The notes: generated by a model not told the origin, from the letters alone. Positions 46,201 to 57,600 are shown, counted from the stretch's first letter. The stretch is 64,000 nt of DNA from Beroe forskalii (GCA_011033025.1 WFMF01000667.1:1-64000); one strand, 5' to 3'. Program-made: numbers and translations.

Positions 46201-49200
46201 TACGGAGTTCCTGTCTCGACCTGACTGTCAATGATCGCAAACCACAGTTTCTGAGCTTTGATGGTTTTCCTGGCCCGTCCCTCCCGCTCGTACTTCTCGT
46301 ATAACTTCTCGAACTCGTCTCCCCAGACGTCTTGGAGACCGGGGGACTCGTTGGGACAGAACAGGGACCAGTCTCCGTTGGCTTCCACCTGGTATGAAAC
46401 AATGGCTTACAATTTTAATATGATATGAAAAAAGTAGAGGCTTAGTCAAGTGAAAATGTCACCCCAGGATCTATGAATGAGTGTAGAATGCATGCATGGA
46501 TTAAAATCGTGGAAGATATGCCTTAAAATTAAACAATTACCATACCCTTTTCATGAAAAGGTCAGGTATCCAGAGGGCGTAGAACAGGTCTCTAGCCCTC
46601 GCTTCCTCCTTGCCAGTGTTCTTCCTTAAATCCAGGAAGTCGAAGATGTCAGCATGCCACGGCTCAAGGTAGATGGCAAAGGAGCCTGGTCGCTGGAGAC
46701 AGGGACATAAGTTAGAAGGGGTGACAAAAGATGAGTCTTAAATGCAAATTCACAAATAATGCAGATACCAGAGATTGACAGTCATGTTCTTTTAGAATTC
46801 TTCAACTGCATTTATAAATATTAATCTAACAATGGGTATACTGAGTCTAGGTATTATCATTGAGCGTGACATGAGCGATCTCAGTCTGACAGCCCCTCCT
46901 CGTTACCTTATTGCCGCCTTGATCCACATATCTGGCAGTGTTATTGAACACTCTTAACATGGGGACAAGGCCATTGCTGGACCCTCCCGTGCCCCAGATG
47001 TAACTCCCTTTGGCCCTAATATTGTGCACATTCACTCCAATACCTGACAGTATCGCGAATTAATTTTGATGTCCGATAGGAATCATCATAGTGCACAACA
47101 GCTTGAGGCAATCATTGATGTGACGAAAGTTATAAGCCTCGGGCGTAAACATCAATATTATCATAACACAACACATAGAAAGGTGCTTTGAAAACAGAGA
47201 AAATTTAAAGCGAAAGTATTTGAATGTAGCATGGTGTCAAGTATTGCTTGAAGATAAAATGAGCATTTTAGGAAATTTGAAAAAGCGTTTCATATCCGAA
47301 AATTTGAAAAATAACAGTGTGCTGCATTTTGCTTGGTGAGACAAGTCAAATTTGGGAACTTTTTCGATCAATTTCATGGCAGTGAGACAAGTCTATATTT
47401 TTCAAGCATCACTTGGCGAGGGCAAAGAAAGACAGAGAATTTGTGTAATGTCTCACCTCCTGCTGACTTGCTTATCATAGCACACTGTTTTAGGGTGTCG
47501 TAGATGCCATCTATACTATCGTCTGTCATGGTGAGAAGGAAACAGCTGAAATGAGGTGGAGTTGGTGGATGGGTACCTAGACTCAGTATACGAAATAGTA
47601 TGGGGCAGAGAGGAGAGTGAAGGAGGGAGCTGACATGGAGATGATGCGATGTGAAATCCAGCTGACATGTGCAAAGATAGCTGATCAGGAAATCTTACGA
47701 TCCAAACATTGCAAAGCAGGATTAGAGACTCTGATTCATCGCACCCCCTCTGTCAACTCCCATTCCTCTCCTCCTCCCTAACTCTCTCAATCCCACCCCT
47801 ACCTTGCCTCCCTGGTCCACATAACGTGTCGTGTTATTGAACACTTGTAACAGTGGTACTATCCCTGAACTAGTCCCATTGCTCCCCGCAATGACACTGC
47901 CCCTACAGCGCACATTCTGCATGGATACGCCACAGCCTCCCGCATGGGCTGCCAGAATGGCGCAGTTCTTTAGTGTGTCGTATATATTGTCCATACTGTC
48001 GCTGCACTGCATTAGGAAGCAGCTGAAAATAATGAGCTATGGTGGGGACGATACTGTGCTACGAAATAGACCCTATGGCGTCATAGAATTGCCATTTCCT
48101 CTGTTTTGACCTTGAAGTGAGCAAAATAACGTTGATGGTTCATTCATGCATCATTAACACAACGTTTCCAGTTTCAAAACTGGCGTTTTGGGACAAAAAT
48201 GTGACGAAATTCTTCAAATTTCGCAAATTACCGCGCTACGAAATACAAAAAGCCGCGCGCAGCGCGCGCGTTTTACCGAGATAACAATTTTTCCTTGGTT
48301 CACAAAAATAAATAATGCATTTCGCGCGTTACATACACGACAGTGCTCTTTGAGCGGGAAAGAGCCTCTCTGAACAAAGCCGTGAGGTCACAACTCAACA
48401 CCCGGCAGGCTACTTGAGTAATTAACGTGTATAAATAGAACAGGAAGAAAAGCAAAAGTTTTGCCGCCTTTTCTGCCTGAAATCTTGGCAAAAATAACCC
48501 CTATTCATGCATTTTATAGCTAGCATAAAGGAACATGCAGCCTATGGATTCTGAAACAATATTTGAAATCAATAGCTGATGGTTAGCCCGACAAAACAAG
48601 GAAACAGCTGGCTAGCTGAGGTCTCACAGTTCCTGAGTTAAAGAGAGTAGGAGATGCATGAGTGAAGAACTTCTCTGACATTAGGTTGTAAGTTTCAATG
48701 GCAGCGTCAATGTCATCCCAGTGAATACCTGAATTGAAGTAGTAAACAGACATTTTCAACGATTCATTCTACATTTGATACAAAATGAGGACTCAAGTTC
48801 AATGATAGCGCGAGTAGTTTCTTCCAAAGTTTCAATTTCCAAGAAATCATCGGACTTCTCCAATTTCAACAAATAAACCCAGTGTCAGCCCTACTAACCT
48901 AGAGAGACTCGCATCAACATGTGCTGGGGTCGCTCAGCAACCTTCCCATTGATCTTCAGTAGGTACGTCTTTTCAAGGGTCTTTATTCCGAAGTAGTTGT
49001 AGTTGAAATCCCTGAGGTGTAAATAAAAATGAAGTCCTTTCAGGTTTACTTTGTTTTAGCATAAGAAATGTATGAAATTTTAAATTTCAACACAAAACAA
49101 TGGACTGACTCAGGGACGTAGCCAGGGGGAGGCGACACAGGCGGTCACCTCCACCTTTTTGGACAGATGATATGAAAATGTTGTTCATTTTGATAAAATG

Positions 49201-50952
49201 AGAGCTATGAGCCAACAAAATAAAACATTAAACAGGTTTTGAATGTAACTTGCCGCCCCCTCTTCAGAAATCTGGCTACGCCCCTGGACTGACTGAGTGA
49301 GAAGGGATAACCCGGGTCTCAATCAATCCCAGAAAAAGACCGATTTTCGAGTTCTGACAAAACCCACCTATCGTATATGAGGACAGAGTTGAGTAAGTCC
49401 TTGTGCTCCATTATGAGGTTGAATAACTCAGTGGATATCAGAGGAGCATGTCTGTTAGTGTCAGGGTTAATGTGGCTGTGTAGATCCTCCATCACATCAC
49501 TGAATACCTGACAAAAAGGTCACGCGTTTAGCTTCATACAACTATAGTTAACTTTGGTGCAAAGTAAGTTGATTCGATGATTTCCTTTTTCGGTAACATA
49601 GAAAAACATCCCAAAACCACCATTTACTATGCGATGGATCATTGGATCGTTGGATCATTGGAGACATCAAGCTATCTACAAATTACAGAAAAGCCACACT
49701 TCTCTCAGCTTGCTAATTTCTAAATTCCCAAACCTTCTTGGTCTCCTTGTGCAGGTTACTACAAGTTATCCTAGCAGCTAAGATAGCGTAGTCAGGGTGT
49801 TCTGTAGCCAGAGAGGCAGCTGTCTCAGCTGCCAACATGTCTAGCTCAACTGTAGTTACTCCTTTGTAAACACCGTTAATCACGTTCTTTGTGATCGTGT
49901 ACGGAGGAAAGAAGATTTTTTACGTCAATCAAATATAAAGAGGCAGAGCAGTAAGTTGTCATCAAAATCAATTTGCCATACTAATCATAATCATTCATAT
50001 CAATTATTGTGTAAAACTCACGGGATCCACGAACTCAGTGTTGAGGTTGTACATCAGCTTCTGAATACGGGACGTGATCTTATCGAAGTGAACCACTTCC
50101 TTCCTCCCGTCTGAAAAGGATGTTATAAAAGCTGAACTGAGATAAACTAGAATAGTTATCTGGCAGTCATATCGAACTGCTAATTATTTGTTTCCACTTT
50201 TCTAACCGTTTGAATGTAGAAGTTAGGTATCCACTATCCATACAAAGTAAATATTACACACCTCGTTTACAAATTTGCATTTCATCGCAACTTGGCTGCT
50301 CTACTACAGTCAAAAATCCTGGCATCCCTCAATAGTATTTAAATTTTAAAAAATCTGCAACTTAAACTCTTATAGATTAAACTAAAAACTGATCAAATCG
50401 TTGATGAGTGAAGACAACCGAAAATTAGAAAATATGACCCATCATTGACTACGAATAGCCCTTTGTACTACGCTTCTCTCCAATAGAGAAACGTAATAAC
50501 CAATCACAGAACAGTATATTGTCACGTGACACTTGATAACGCAGTAGCAGTATAATGAGCATTACAACAGTGGAGAGAGCTGGCATGTTTGGGCATGTTA
50601 GTAAGAGTTAGCACTGTTGTAGTGTTTAGAAGTGGGCATGTTAGGGCAGGTTTGAGGGAAGGGAGATTTGAATGCGTCGACAGAGGGGAGTTGGGAAAAA
50701 CGTATCAAAAGGCGGAAAATATGAAAAGGCAAAACGATCAGCAAAATTTCAAATGAAAATGGGCATTCAATGATTGAAATAACAAACCATAGATAAACCA
50801 TAGTTTAGTAATTTGTTCAAATACTCATGTTTAAGGCTGACACTGATAATTAGTAATTAAGGTTTAACTGTCAAAGTAATTCAATTAAAACCATATTTAT
50901 GTCTTATTATGTAGAAATATTTCCACAACTTACCTCGTTTGAAGACGAACAT
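43174..50952 (-). CDS. RRM1: Ribonucleoside-diphosphate reductase large subunit (whole gene)
   Basis: Class I ribonucleotide reductase alpha subunit; with the small R2 subunit it reduces NDPs to dNDPs in the cytosol. Exons in transcript order: 50952-50934, 50110-50022, 49886-49734, 49507-49368, 49011-48899, 48728-48608, then either 48022-47803 (A) or 47545-47457 plus 47043-46907 (B), then 46692-46546, 46388-46121, 45958-45837, 45703-45599, 45412-45259, 45097-45001, 44868-44733, 44524-44427, 44238-44135, 43945-43850, 43633-43446, 43269-43174. The phases sum to 823 residues with B and 821 with A (human 792). Landmarks: ATP cone at the N-terminus ([18 protein letters not shown]), first redox Cys in ASCFL (about 213), NLCTE (Asn, thiyl Cys and Glu at about 422-426), second redox Cys in VCNLAS (about 439), [15 protein letters not shown] loop, the Tyr-Tyr radical relay in GMYYLRTRP, and the C-terminal CVMC thioredoxin-reactive pair. 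All catalytic residues are present. The acceptor of the third exon is uncertain by four codons: an ITK-like stretch lies upstream of the only AG. Confidence 0.95.
46907..47043 (-). CDS. RRM1: RRM1 alternative exon B2 (allosteric loops 1 and 2)
   Basis: Encodes [20 protein letters not shown], then [20 protein letters not shown] and DQGGNK; donor GTAACG, phase 0 out. It corresponds to human residues from about 247 to 292, including loop 1 and the start of loop 2, which read the effector and set substrate preference. It follows exon B1 (phase 1). Trp in SYIWGTG replaces the usual Ala of SYIAGTNG. Confidence 0.9.
47457..47545 (-). CDS. RRM1: RRM1 alternative exon B1
   Basis: Begins with the last base of a Ser codon and encodes [20 protein letters not shown], then [10 protein letters not shown] (phase 1 out, GTGAGA). 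It is the close match to the standard eukaryotic sequence after the first redox Cys, with the DDS motif (human D226 region) and SKSAGG. B1 plus B2 total 226 nt and replace exon A (220 nt). Confidence 0.9.
47803..48022 (-). CDS. RRM1: RRM1 alternative exon A
   Basis: One exon covering the same segment as B1+B2: [73 protein letters not shown]. It starts one base before the redox Cys codon, like B1, and ends phase 0, like B2, so A and B are interchangeable in frame. Against B it lacks one residue in the TMTDDS stretch and the Asn of GGNK in loop 2, changes SKSAGG to AAHAGG, and adds several cysteines. No stop codon or frameshift, and good flanking acceptor (TTTTCAG) and donor (GTAGGG), so it looks functional and not degenerate. 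The redox Cys and the Asp/Arg of the effector site are kept. Confidence 0.88.
48608..48728 (-). CDS. RRM1: RRM1 exon 6, upstream of the alternative modules
   Basis: Encodes [40 protein letters not shown] and two bases of Ser. The reading frame demands that it end at 48608, where the next bases are CTGTTTCC and not a GT donor. The strong GTGAGA at the GT-V codon (about 48617) is inside the conserved RPQL segment and would remove it. Read-through gives SCFLVLSG and a stop. The 3' boundary is therefore non-canonical or misunderstood. Confidence 0.75.
49111..49286. mobile_element. 176-bp hAT-like MITE in an RRM1 intron
   Basis: Starts CAGGGACGTAGCCAGGGGG and ends CTGGCTACGCCCCTG (inverted ends). 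It is flanked by an exact 8-bp direct repeat GACTGACT (49103-49110 and 49287-49294). An 8-bp duplication with CAGGG termini fits hAT. No coding capacity. A degenerate relative lies at about 17350-17505. Confidence 0.8.
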
Positions 50953-51522
50953 GATTCTTGTAAGGGAGCTAGAACCTATGAAAAGTGCAATTGTTGATAT
51001 CAATTAGGAAGATAATTAGAAATAAAAAATTTTGCGTGAAGTGTTCTGAAACCAAAGATGAATTTTACTATCTTTCAGATCTGAAGGACACATTTCAATT
51101 AGAAAAATAATTGATTTGAATTAACCTACGACTGATTAGAACAAAGTATTGAAACAACCACAATGAATGAAAATCAATATCAATCAGTCAATGCTTTTTA
51201 CAAAATTATTTTCTCTATTGCATAAATCTTAAAACAGAAAACGTTAATCAGTCTAACAGACAGGGGAACTCATCTTTTTGACAAAATTAAAATGGACCAT
51301 GCCTCCATATTCAATCAAGAAATACTCGCCAGGTACATCCGAAACTAAGACGTGAAGGAGTGAAATCCGAGTCAATTTAAATAATCAATAGGATGACAAT
51401 GTTAGCAGGGAAATATTTGAAAAATATATATGGTCAAAAATGTGCGCTCAAAACTTTAAAAAGAAAAACAACAATCCGACTCAATCCTTCAATAAAACAA
51501 ACAATACCCCACTCAAAACACT
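50953..51522 (-). other. Nup160-RRM1 spacer with candidate trans-splice or 5' UTR acceptor
   Basis: About 570 bp separate the Nup160 stop from the RRM1 ATG on the same strand. On the minus strand, GCACTTTTCATAG ends at 50976, 23 bases before the ATG. It is a good 3' splice site for a 5' UTR intron or a spliced leader. No other gene seen. Confidence 0.35.
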
Positions 51523-51678
51523 TCAAGTCATTGTAAGAACCAGTTTATCTCGGTTCAGGAATGTGTTATCCTCGGAAACCCTTTCCAGGAGCTTGAAGTG
51601 ACTCTTGATATGATCTACCAGGTCTTTGTGGAGTTGAGCGGATGTCTTGTCTGACTTCTGTTTTAGTTGCAGTAACAC
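51523..51678 (-). CDS. NUP160: Probable last exon of Nup160
   Basis: Acceptor CCCCAG, 51 codons and TGA, phase 0, matching the phase 0 donor at 54242. Lys/Leu-rich helix VLLQLKQKSDKTSAQLHKDL, then VDHIKSHFKLLERVS. Human Nup160 also ends in a charged helix, so this fits. If right, the PAN/CCP gene at 52605 is nested in the last intron. Confidence 0.7.
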   Translation of the reverse strand: MLLQLKQKSDKTSAQLHKDLVDHIKSHFKLLERVSEDNTFLNRDKLVLTMT

Positions 51679-54600
51679 CTGGGGTTGATTATCAGCTTTC
51701 AATTGAGGGTTATAGCTAGTACTTTAAACTCTCAAACTCTAATACATCAAATGTTGTAGCAACACCTGGTGGGTGGAATATGGTGAGTGGAATGGAGGAG
51801 AACCAAGTCAGTTCTCCTCGATACACAAAAAGTGTTGCAGCGTGTTGAGGGTTATAACTCATTTAAATCACAAACTCTGATACATCAAATGTTGTACAAA
51901 ACTCCTGGTGGTGGAATATGGTGATTGGAGGAGGCCAATTTGTGATCTTACTAAAAACTAATGGTTTAAAGCTCATCGGCTTATAGCACTTTAAGTTTAA
52001 ACTGCAACAAAGGGTCCATGCTATTAATTCAAATCGAAATCGTGCGCTTACAAAATCATTTCTTCGAAAACTTTAACTTTGCGTGGTTACTTTCTGTAAC
52101 ATGTCTTGTGAATAATATTAATTAAATTTGGTCGAGAAGTGTCTTCAATCTATTCTCTCTTGACTGTGAAAGCTGTAAGCCATTTTGGCACACCTCAAAG
52201 ATGTCGTTGACCTCAAAGACGTCGTAGACCGAAGAAATTGATTTTCAGTAAAGAACATCATCGTTGAACACCTCGTACCATAACGAGTCAATTAAAAGAA
52301 TATAATTGAAAACTCATCTCGTCCAAATTATGGGAACAATATTCAATCAACGAATCCCTGAACTGAATATAATCAAATTTGATTTGATGAGTTTAAACGT
52401 TTTCTATTTTGATAGCTCTTATTTTGTTTTATTTTTGCTTTATTACAATAATCATAATACTTAGTTTGATAGCTCTAGATGGAATCAATTTTAGCATTTA
52501 TGAAAGATTTCGCTGTAAGCTATTAATATTCAAGAATATTATTTCTAAGAAACCATCCTTTTTAAAGCTGATCACACCAGTCACTCTTAATTTCTCTCAC
52601 AAGCATGATGTTTGTTGTACGCTTGGTGTTAACCCTTGTTTGTGTTTCGTGGACTTTATGTACCAATGGTCCAGAAGCAGATCCATCCCATCTTCAGGAT
52701 ACAGCCTTACAGAGTCCACAGGAGGCTGGAACCACAGAAGATGACACATTAAGCATGACCAAAAACAGAAGCTACCCTGAACGAGTGAAAAAGACAAAAA
52801 GAGAAAGGAAACAGGAGCAGAAGATGGAGAAAGAAAGAGAAGTGAAAAAGAAGAGCATAGCACTTGAGGACCTTGATCCTTATTGTCAAAGAGCTGTTCC
52901 AGATCCAATCCCTGACGAGTTGCTAGTTTCCAGAATCCACATCAGAGACAGGGACCAGTGCTTACAGTACTGTATCCAATACGTATGGAGATGTAAAGTG
53001 TTTTCCTATGATTTCACAAAACAAGAGTGTGTCTTGATCCAAGATGACAGTGACTTAGAGGAAGAAACCGGTCATAAGTCATCATCTGACATAGTGACCT
53101 ACAGTTTGCCATGCTTAGAAGCCGCTGAGACAATTGAGGCAGGATTCCACATTGGCGATACAAACCTCACCAAATGTTTGAAAATGACTGAATGTTCTAG
53201 TTATCAAATAAAAGAGCCTACAGTCGCATGGGGAAAATGTTCAGAGTCCCCGGATAAGTGGATAATAAGTCCGTTAAGAAACGTTGATTTTGAAGGAAGG
53301 AAACTTGTCCGAATTTTTCCACATGCTCGCCAATCTTACGCAATGGCAAGTTACAACAATTTTGATAGAGGGGTTGCCTGCCATAAGTCAATAACATTAG
53401 TAGAAGCTCTAGAAACAAGCGGCGTGGCATTGAAGGACAAATTACTAGGACAGATGTTTTTAGTAGACAAACATGAAAGCAAAAACATCTACACAATGAA
53501 AGAGTTTATTCAAAACACCATCGGACTGAGCAAGTACTTTTTCCTGAAATCCAAGTCATACGATCTATCAGTTGATAAAACCGTCGATGCTCCTGTGAGC
53601 GTTGCAATGCTTTCCAACCTTCGGATCTTTAAACCCCAAAATTGGACCCACACATGTTCCCTGATAGCCCTAAAAGTGAGCAACAGCACAGTAGATAACC
53701 CTGACAATCTGCCCTTTCTCCTAGAGGGAGGTAACATTACCATTCGGTGTGATGCAGGGTTTGGGGTGGAGGAACTTGACTTTGCATCAGAGCAGGAGGT
53801 GGTTTGTAGAGAGAATAATACGGTTGTAAAGCCGTGTGTACCAATCCCGGTTACTGGGACTACTGCCCTTACAACCTCTACAAGTTCACATCTCCCAGTG
53901 ACACTGACACCACCAGTTAACTATGCAATAAGTCCTGTGCGCTCCTTTTGTGGCACTTTAATGCTGTCAATTCATAGCCTCATTCTGAATTTTTAAAGAA
54001 AATCGTTCGAAGAACTAAGAAGATTCTGGATTTCAAGAAGTAGTTGAGTAGTTGCAGGTTAGGCCCAAATCTCTGGAGGATTTCAGAAACAGGAAGGCGA
54101 ATAAATTAACAAATCCGGGGAGGATTGGACTTAGTACTTACTAAATTAAACAGATCTACGCTGATTAGTTCAATAGTTAGCATTTTAATGAATGTGAAAG
54201 TATGAAGGATTGCATTACATGAGAATTGAGACCCTCAGTTACCTGATCGAATACTGTGTACGGCACGTAAACAGGAGGCAGATTGCTTTGTAGGGAGTTT
54301 TCAAGCCCGAAGTCAGCTGTTTCTCTCCCGGCTACAGCTCCTAAATAACCTGGGAGGGAGTGAGGTTGAGAAGAAGTGAGTTCACATTCGATTGATTTGT
54401 CAATTTGATAGTGTTTAATGAATATGTTGACTAATATTTTGTTTATAATTATTCTTTGTTTTGTTTGATGCCATTCAATAATAAACCCTTCGTATTCACT
54501 GCTCACCTATAGCCAGCTTCACGGCCAGCTTCAAACTATCATACTGAGCACACAGCCTGATAGTAGCCTCCGGATTAACTTCTTTACACAGCTTCAGCAA

Positions 54601-57600
54601 CCAGAAGGGTGGAGCGAAGGGGGCACTGAGCATCTGGGCCAGGACCTGTTTCAGAGCAGACCAGTCACCAGACAGAGCAGAGACTTTGGTTTGGAGGTAC
54701 AGCCAGGCTCTGTCAGAGGGGGAGAGGTCGGCTTTGGTGGGAACATCGTTCTGATTCAACCAATCCGTCAAACCTGGGAGGGAGGGGTGGGAATGAACAA
54801 AAGGGGGAGGTATAAGCAAGGGTACATTCAGAGCAAGGGGGTAGGCCTGAGCAGGGGAGCAGGCATGAGCAAGGGGCAGGCATGAGCAAGGGGTAGGCAT
54901 GAGCAAGAATTCCTCAATTGAATAATTTTACCATTATTATAGAGACACAGATTATGAAATATCAACAGATCAATTGACAGTACAGACAGGACTGGACTAT
55001 CTACAAACTTCAGACTATCATTGTTCGTTGCCACAATAATATGCCATTCAGATAATATTGAAAGATAATATTGTTTGATAAACTATTGTGATTTACACGA
55101 AACAAGTTCTCTGATGCGGCGAATTGATGAATTGAAATTATCGAGTAAACTTATAATAATTTGTATGTCAATATTACAACATCTCAGTTAGTTGCAATTG
55201 TTTCTGAATTCTGCCTCCAGTCGGCGATCTCAACTCTTCAGCTCTTATTATTGAACTTCAATATATGCCAATATTCGTGTCACATACAATCTTTTGAATT
55301 ATCTGTCACTATAGTCCTGTCACTATAGTCCTGCCACTATAGTTCTATCACTATAGTCTTGTCACTATAGTCCAGTCACCATTTGTCACTATAATCCTGT
55401 ACCTGGTGGGAGGTGGTTGTGTGTAGTGAAGTGTTGAGACAGGTTGATACACCGCGCAGTAAGGGATGCCAGAGGGGGAGGGAGGTCGTGGTAGGAAGCC
55501 AGGAGGAACGCTTGATCGAATAGTCCGCAGTTACACAGCAACCCCAAAACCTGGGAGAGGTGGGTTACACAACAACCCCAAAACCTGTGGGTGATGGGTT
55601 ATAGTGATAAGAAATAGAAATATAAATTACATAATATTATGTCAGACTTCCCTGATAATAAATAAGAGCCAAGAAAGTGATATGGGGACAACTTTAAATG
55701 ACACTTCATTGTTCATCGACAAAACAATCAGAAATCTTAGATCTAAAGTTCAAATGATTCTTTAGAAATCATAATTACCAACCCATTTAAAAGGCATAAC
55801 GACTTCATTAAATCACATCTTTATCAAAATCATCATGTACAACTCAAATGAAGAAAGCATTACAACATCAGTACCTCAGTAGGGGAGAGGTTGTGTAGTT
55901 TGACAGAGTCGGGTTTGATGGCTGATATCTTGATAAGGGAATCCACAACCAGATACCCTGCCCTCAACTCCTTAACTGATAGTAGGATGAAATCATGTTG
56001 GGATTCAAAACGTAAAGTAGATATGCCTCATTCCGAAATTATTCTCAAAATTTGTAGTTTCAAAATAACAGTTCGATTTTCGAGGGCCATACAACCGAAT
56101 AATTGCATGGATTGTTTACTGTCAAGAATGAGATGTTTCCACATGATAAAAGTTTTCACGTGCCCACTCACCCGTGATGAGAGACAGTTTGGTGGTAGAT
56201 TTCTTGCTCCTCTCGTCTGAACTCCTGGGTCGTTTAGGGGAGGCGTTTACTGCTACTCTCACGTCAGTGTACTGCGTAGGTTCCAGGATCCAAGCCTGGA
56301 AAGAATAGATGATGTAGGAACATAGAATGTATCGAACCGCGAATCAAACACAGCGCGAGAAATCTAATCTTTTGGATAACAATCGACTGGAACACCAAAA
56401 GCAGAGTATAACAGCTAGGAAGCTAGATAAAAAGTGCCAATACTGTACTAACGCGAAATAGAATTGTTCAAAAACAAGACGAAACTCACACAGCGCTAAG
56501 CTACGAGGCAACCACGGATCACTACACAACGTGAACAATACAGTTATCCTCGTCAATGAGAAACGGAGCAGTACCCCCAAACGGAATGACCTCGTAATAA
56601 TTAACAAACTCCTCTCTGGCTCCGCAAACGACCGAGGAGTTATAACGACACAGGGTGGAGTAGGAGTTTTGTGTAACCTTGGCAACCCACCGCAACCCGA
56701 GACAGAGCCAGGATGCAAGGAGTTTAGCAACACAGTGTATCATGAGTGTGGGGAAAAGAGTGGTTTGATAACATACAGCGAGCTTATCTGGTGTAAATTT
56801 GGGTACAACGACTCAACAAGTTGGAATGTACAGTGTATGATGAAGTGATGTATCATGCCTTTATTCTAAGATTTGATGATAACTGAAATGGAATATATTG
56901 CGAACTTACCCAAGCCAAGTGAATCTATTATGATAAACAAATCGATCATAAAACGAGCATTTCACATCTCAGAGTGTGTAATTTCAACTCACGTCCTGTT
57001 CTCTCAGTAGTTGCAGGCAGCTGATAGCACCCAAGTAACCGTGTAGCTGCTTGGTGAGAGATGCAGCACCTGGTAGTTCACTTTGTAACCGTAATACGTG
57101 CTCGTAGGAAGCTGCAGCGGCGTGCTGGTACATCTTATTAAACAGGGCAGGCGTGATTTTAATATCTGATATAACACGGTAGGCGTGATTCTTAGATCTA
57201 ATAACCCAGGGCAGGCGTGATTATAACATCTGATAGAAAAGGGCAGGCGTGATTCTTAGATCTGATAAAACAGGGCAGGCGTAACTTTTAAATCGTATAC
57301 AACAGGGCAGGCGTGATTAAATAGGGATCTTGTGATAGAATATATTTCCAAAGTCAAGACACTGAAATAGGGCCTTGGTAAGAAACAAAAGATTACTGAC
57401 ACCCCATCATATCATGTCAGTTTTGAGTGACCAGGGGCATCAGACCCGAGAAAAGGAAGGTGATATGGGAGCAGGGGCGGGGCGTCAGATATTTACTAGA
57501 TCGGATGCAACTAACACAGATCTCACAAAAACTTACCTTATTCTGGATGTGGAAAGCGACAAGGAGCTTGTAGTAGTTGTTATTCTGTCTCAAATCAGAG

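Noticed and set aside
46073-46402. Second open frame over RRM1 exon 9
   Set aside because: Out of frame with the conserved RNR sequence at 46121-46388.
47803-48022. Exon A as a decayed tandem duplicate
   Set aside because: It has no stops or frameshifts, keeps the redox Cys and loop framework, and has good splice signals and exact matching phases.
52597-52908. Minus-strand frame over the PAN/CCP gene
   Set aside because: Shadow of the plus-strand gene, which has signal peptide, domains and C-terminal hydrophobic tail.
54496-54906. 136-codon minus-strand frame as a complete gene
   Set aside because: Only 54507-54773 is a Nup160 exon; the rest translates the GGCATGAGCAAGGGG repeat.
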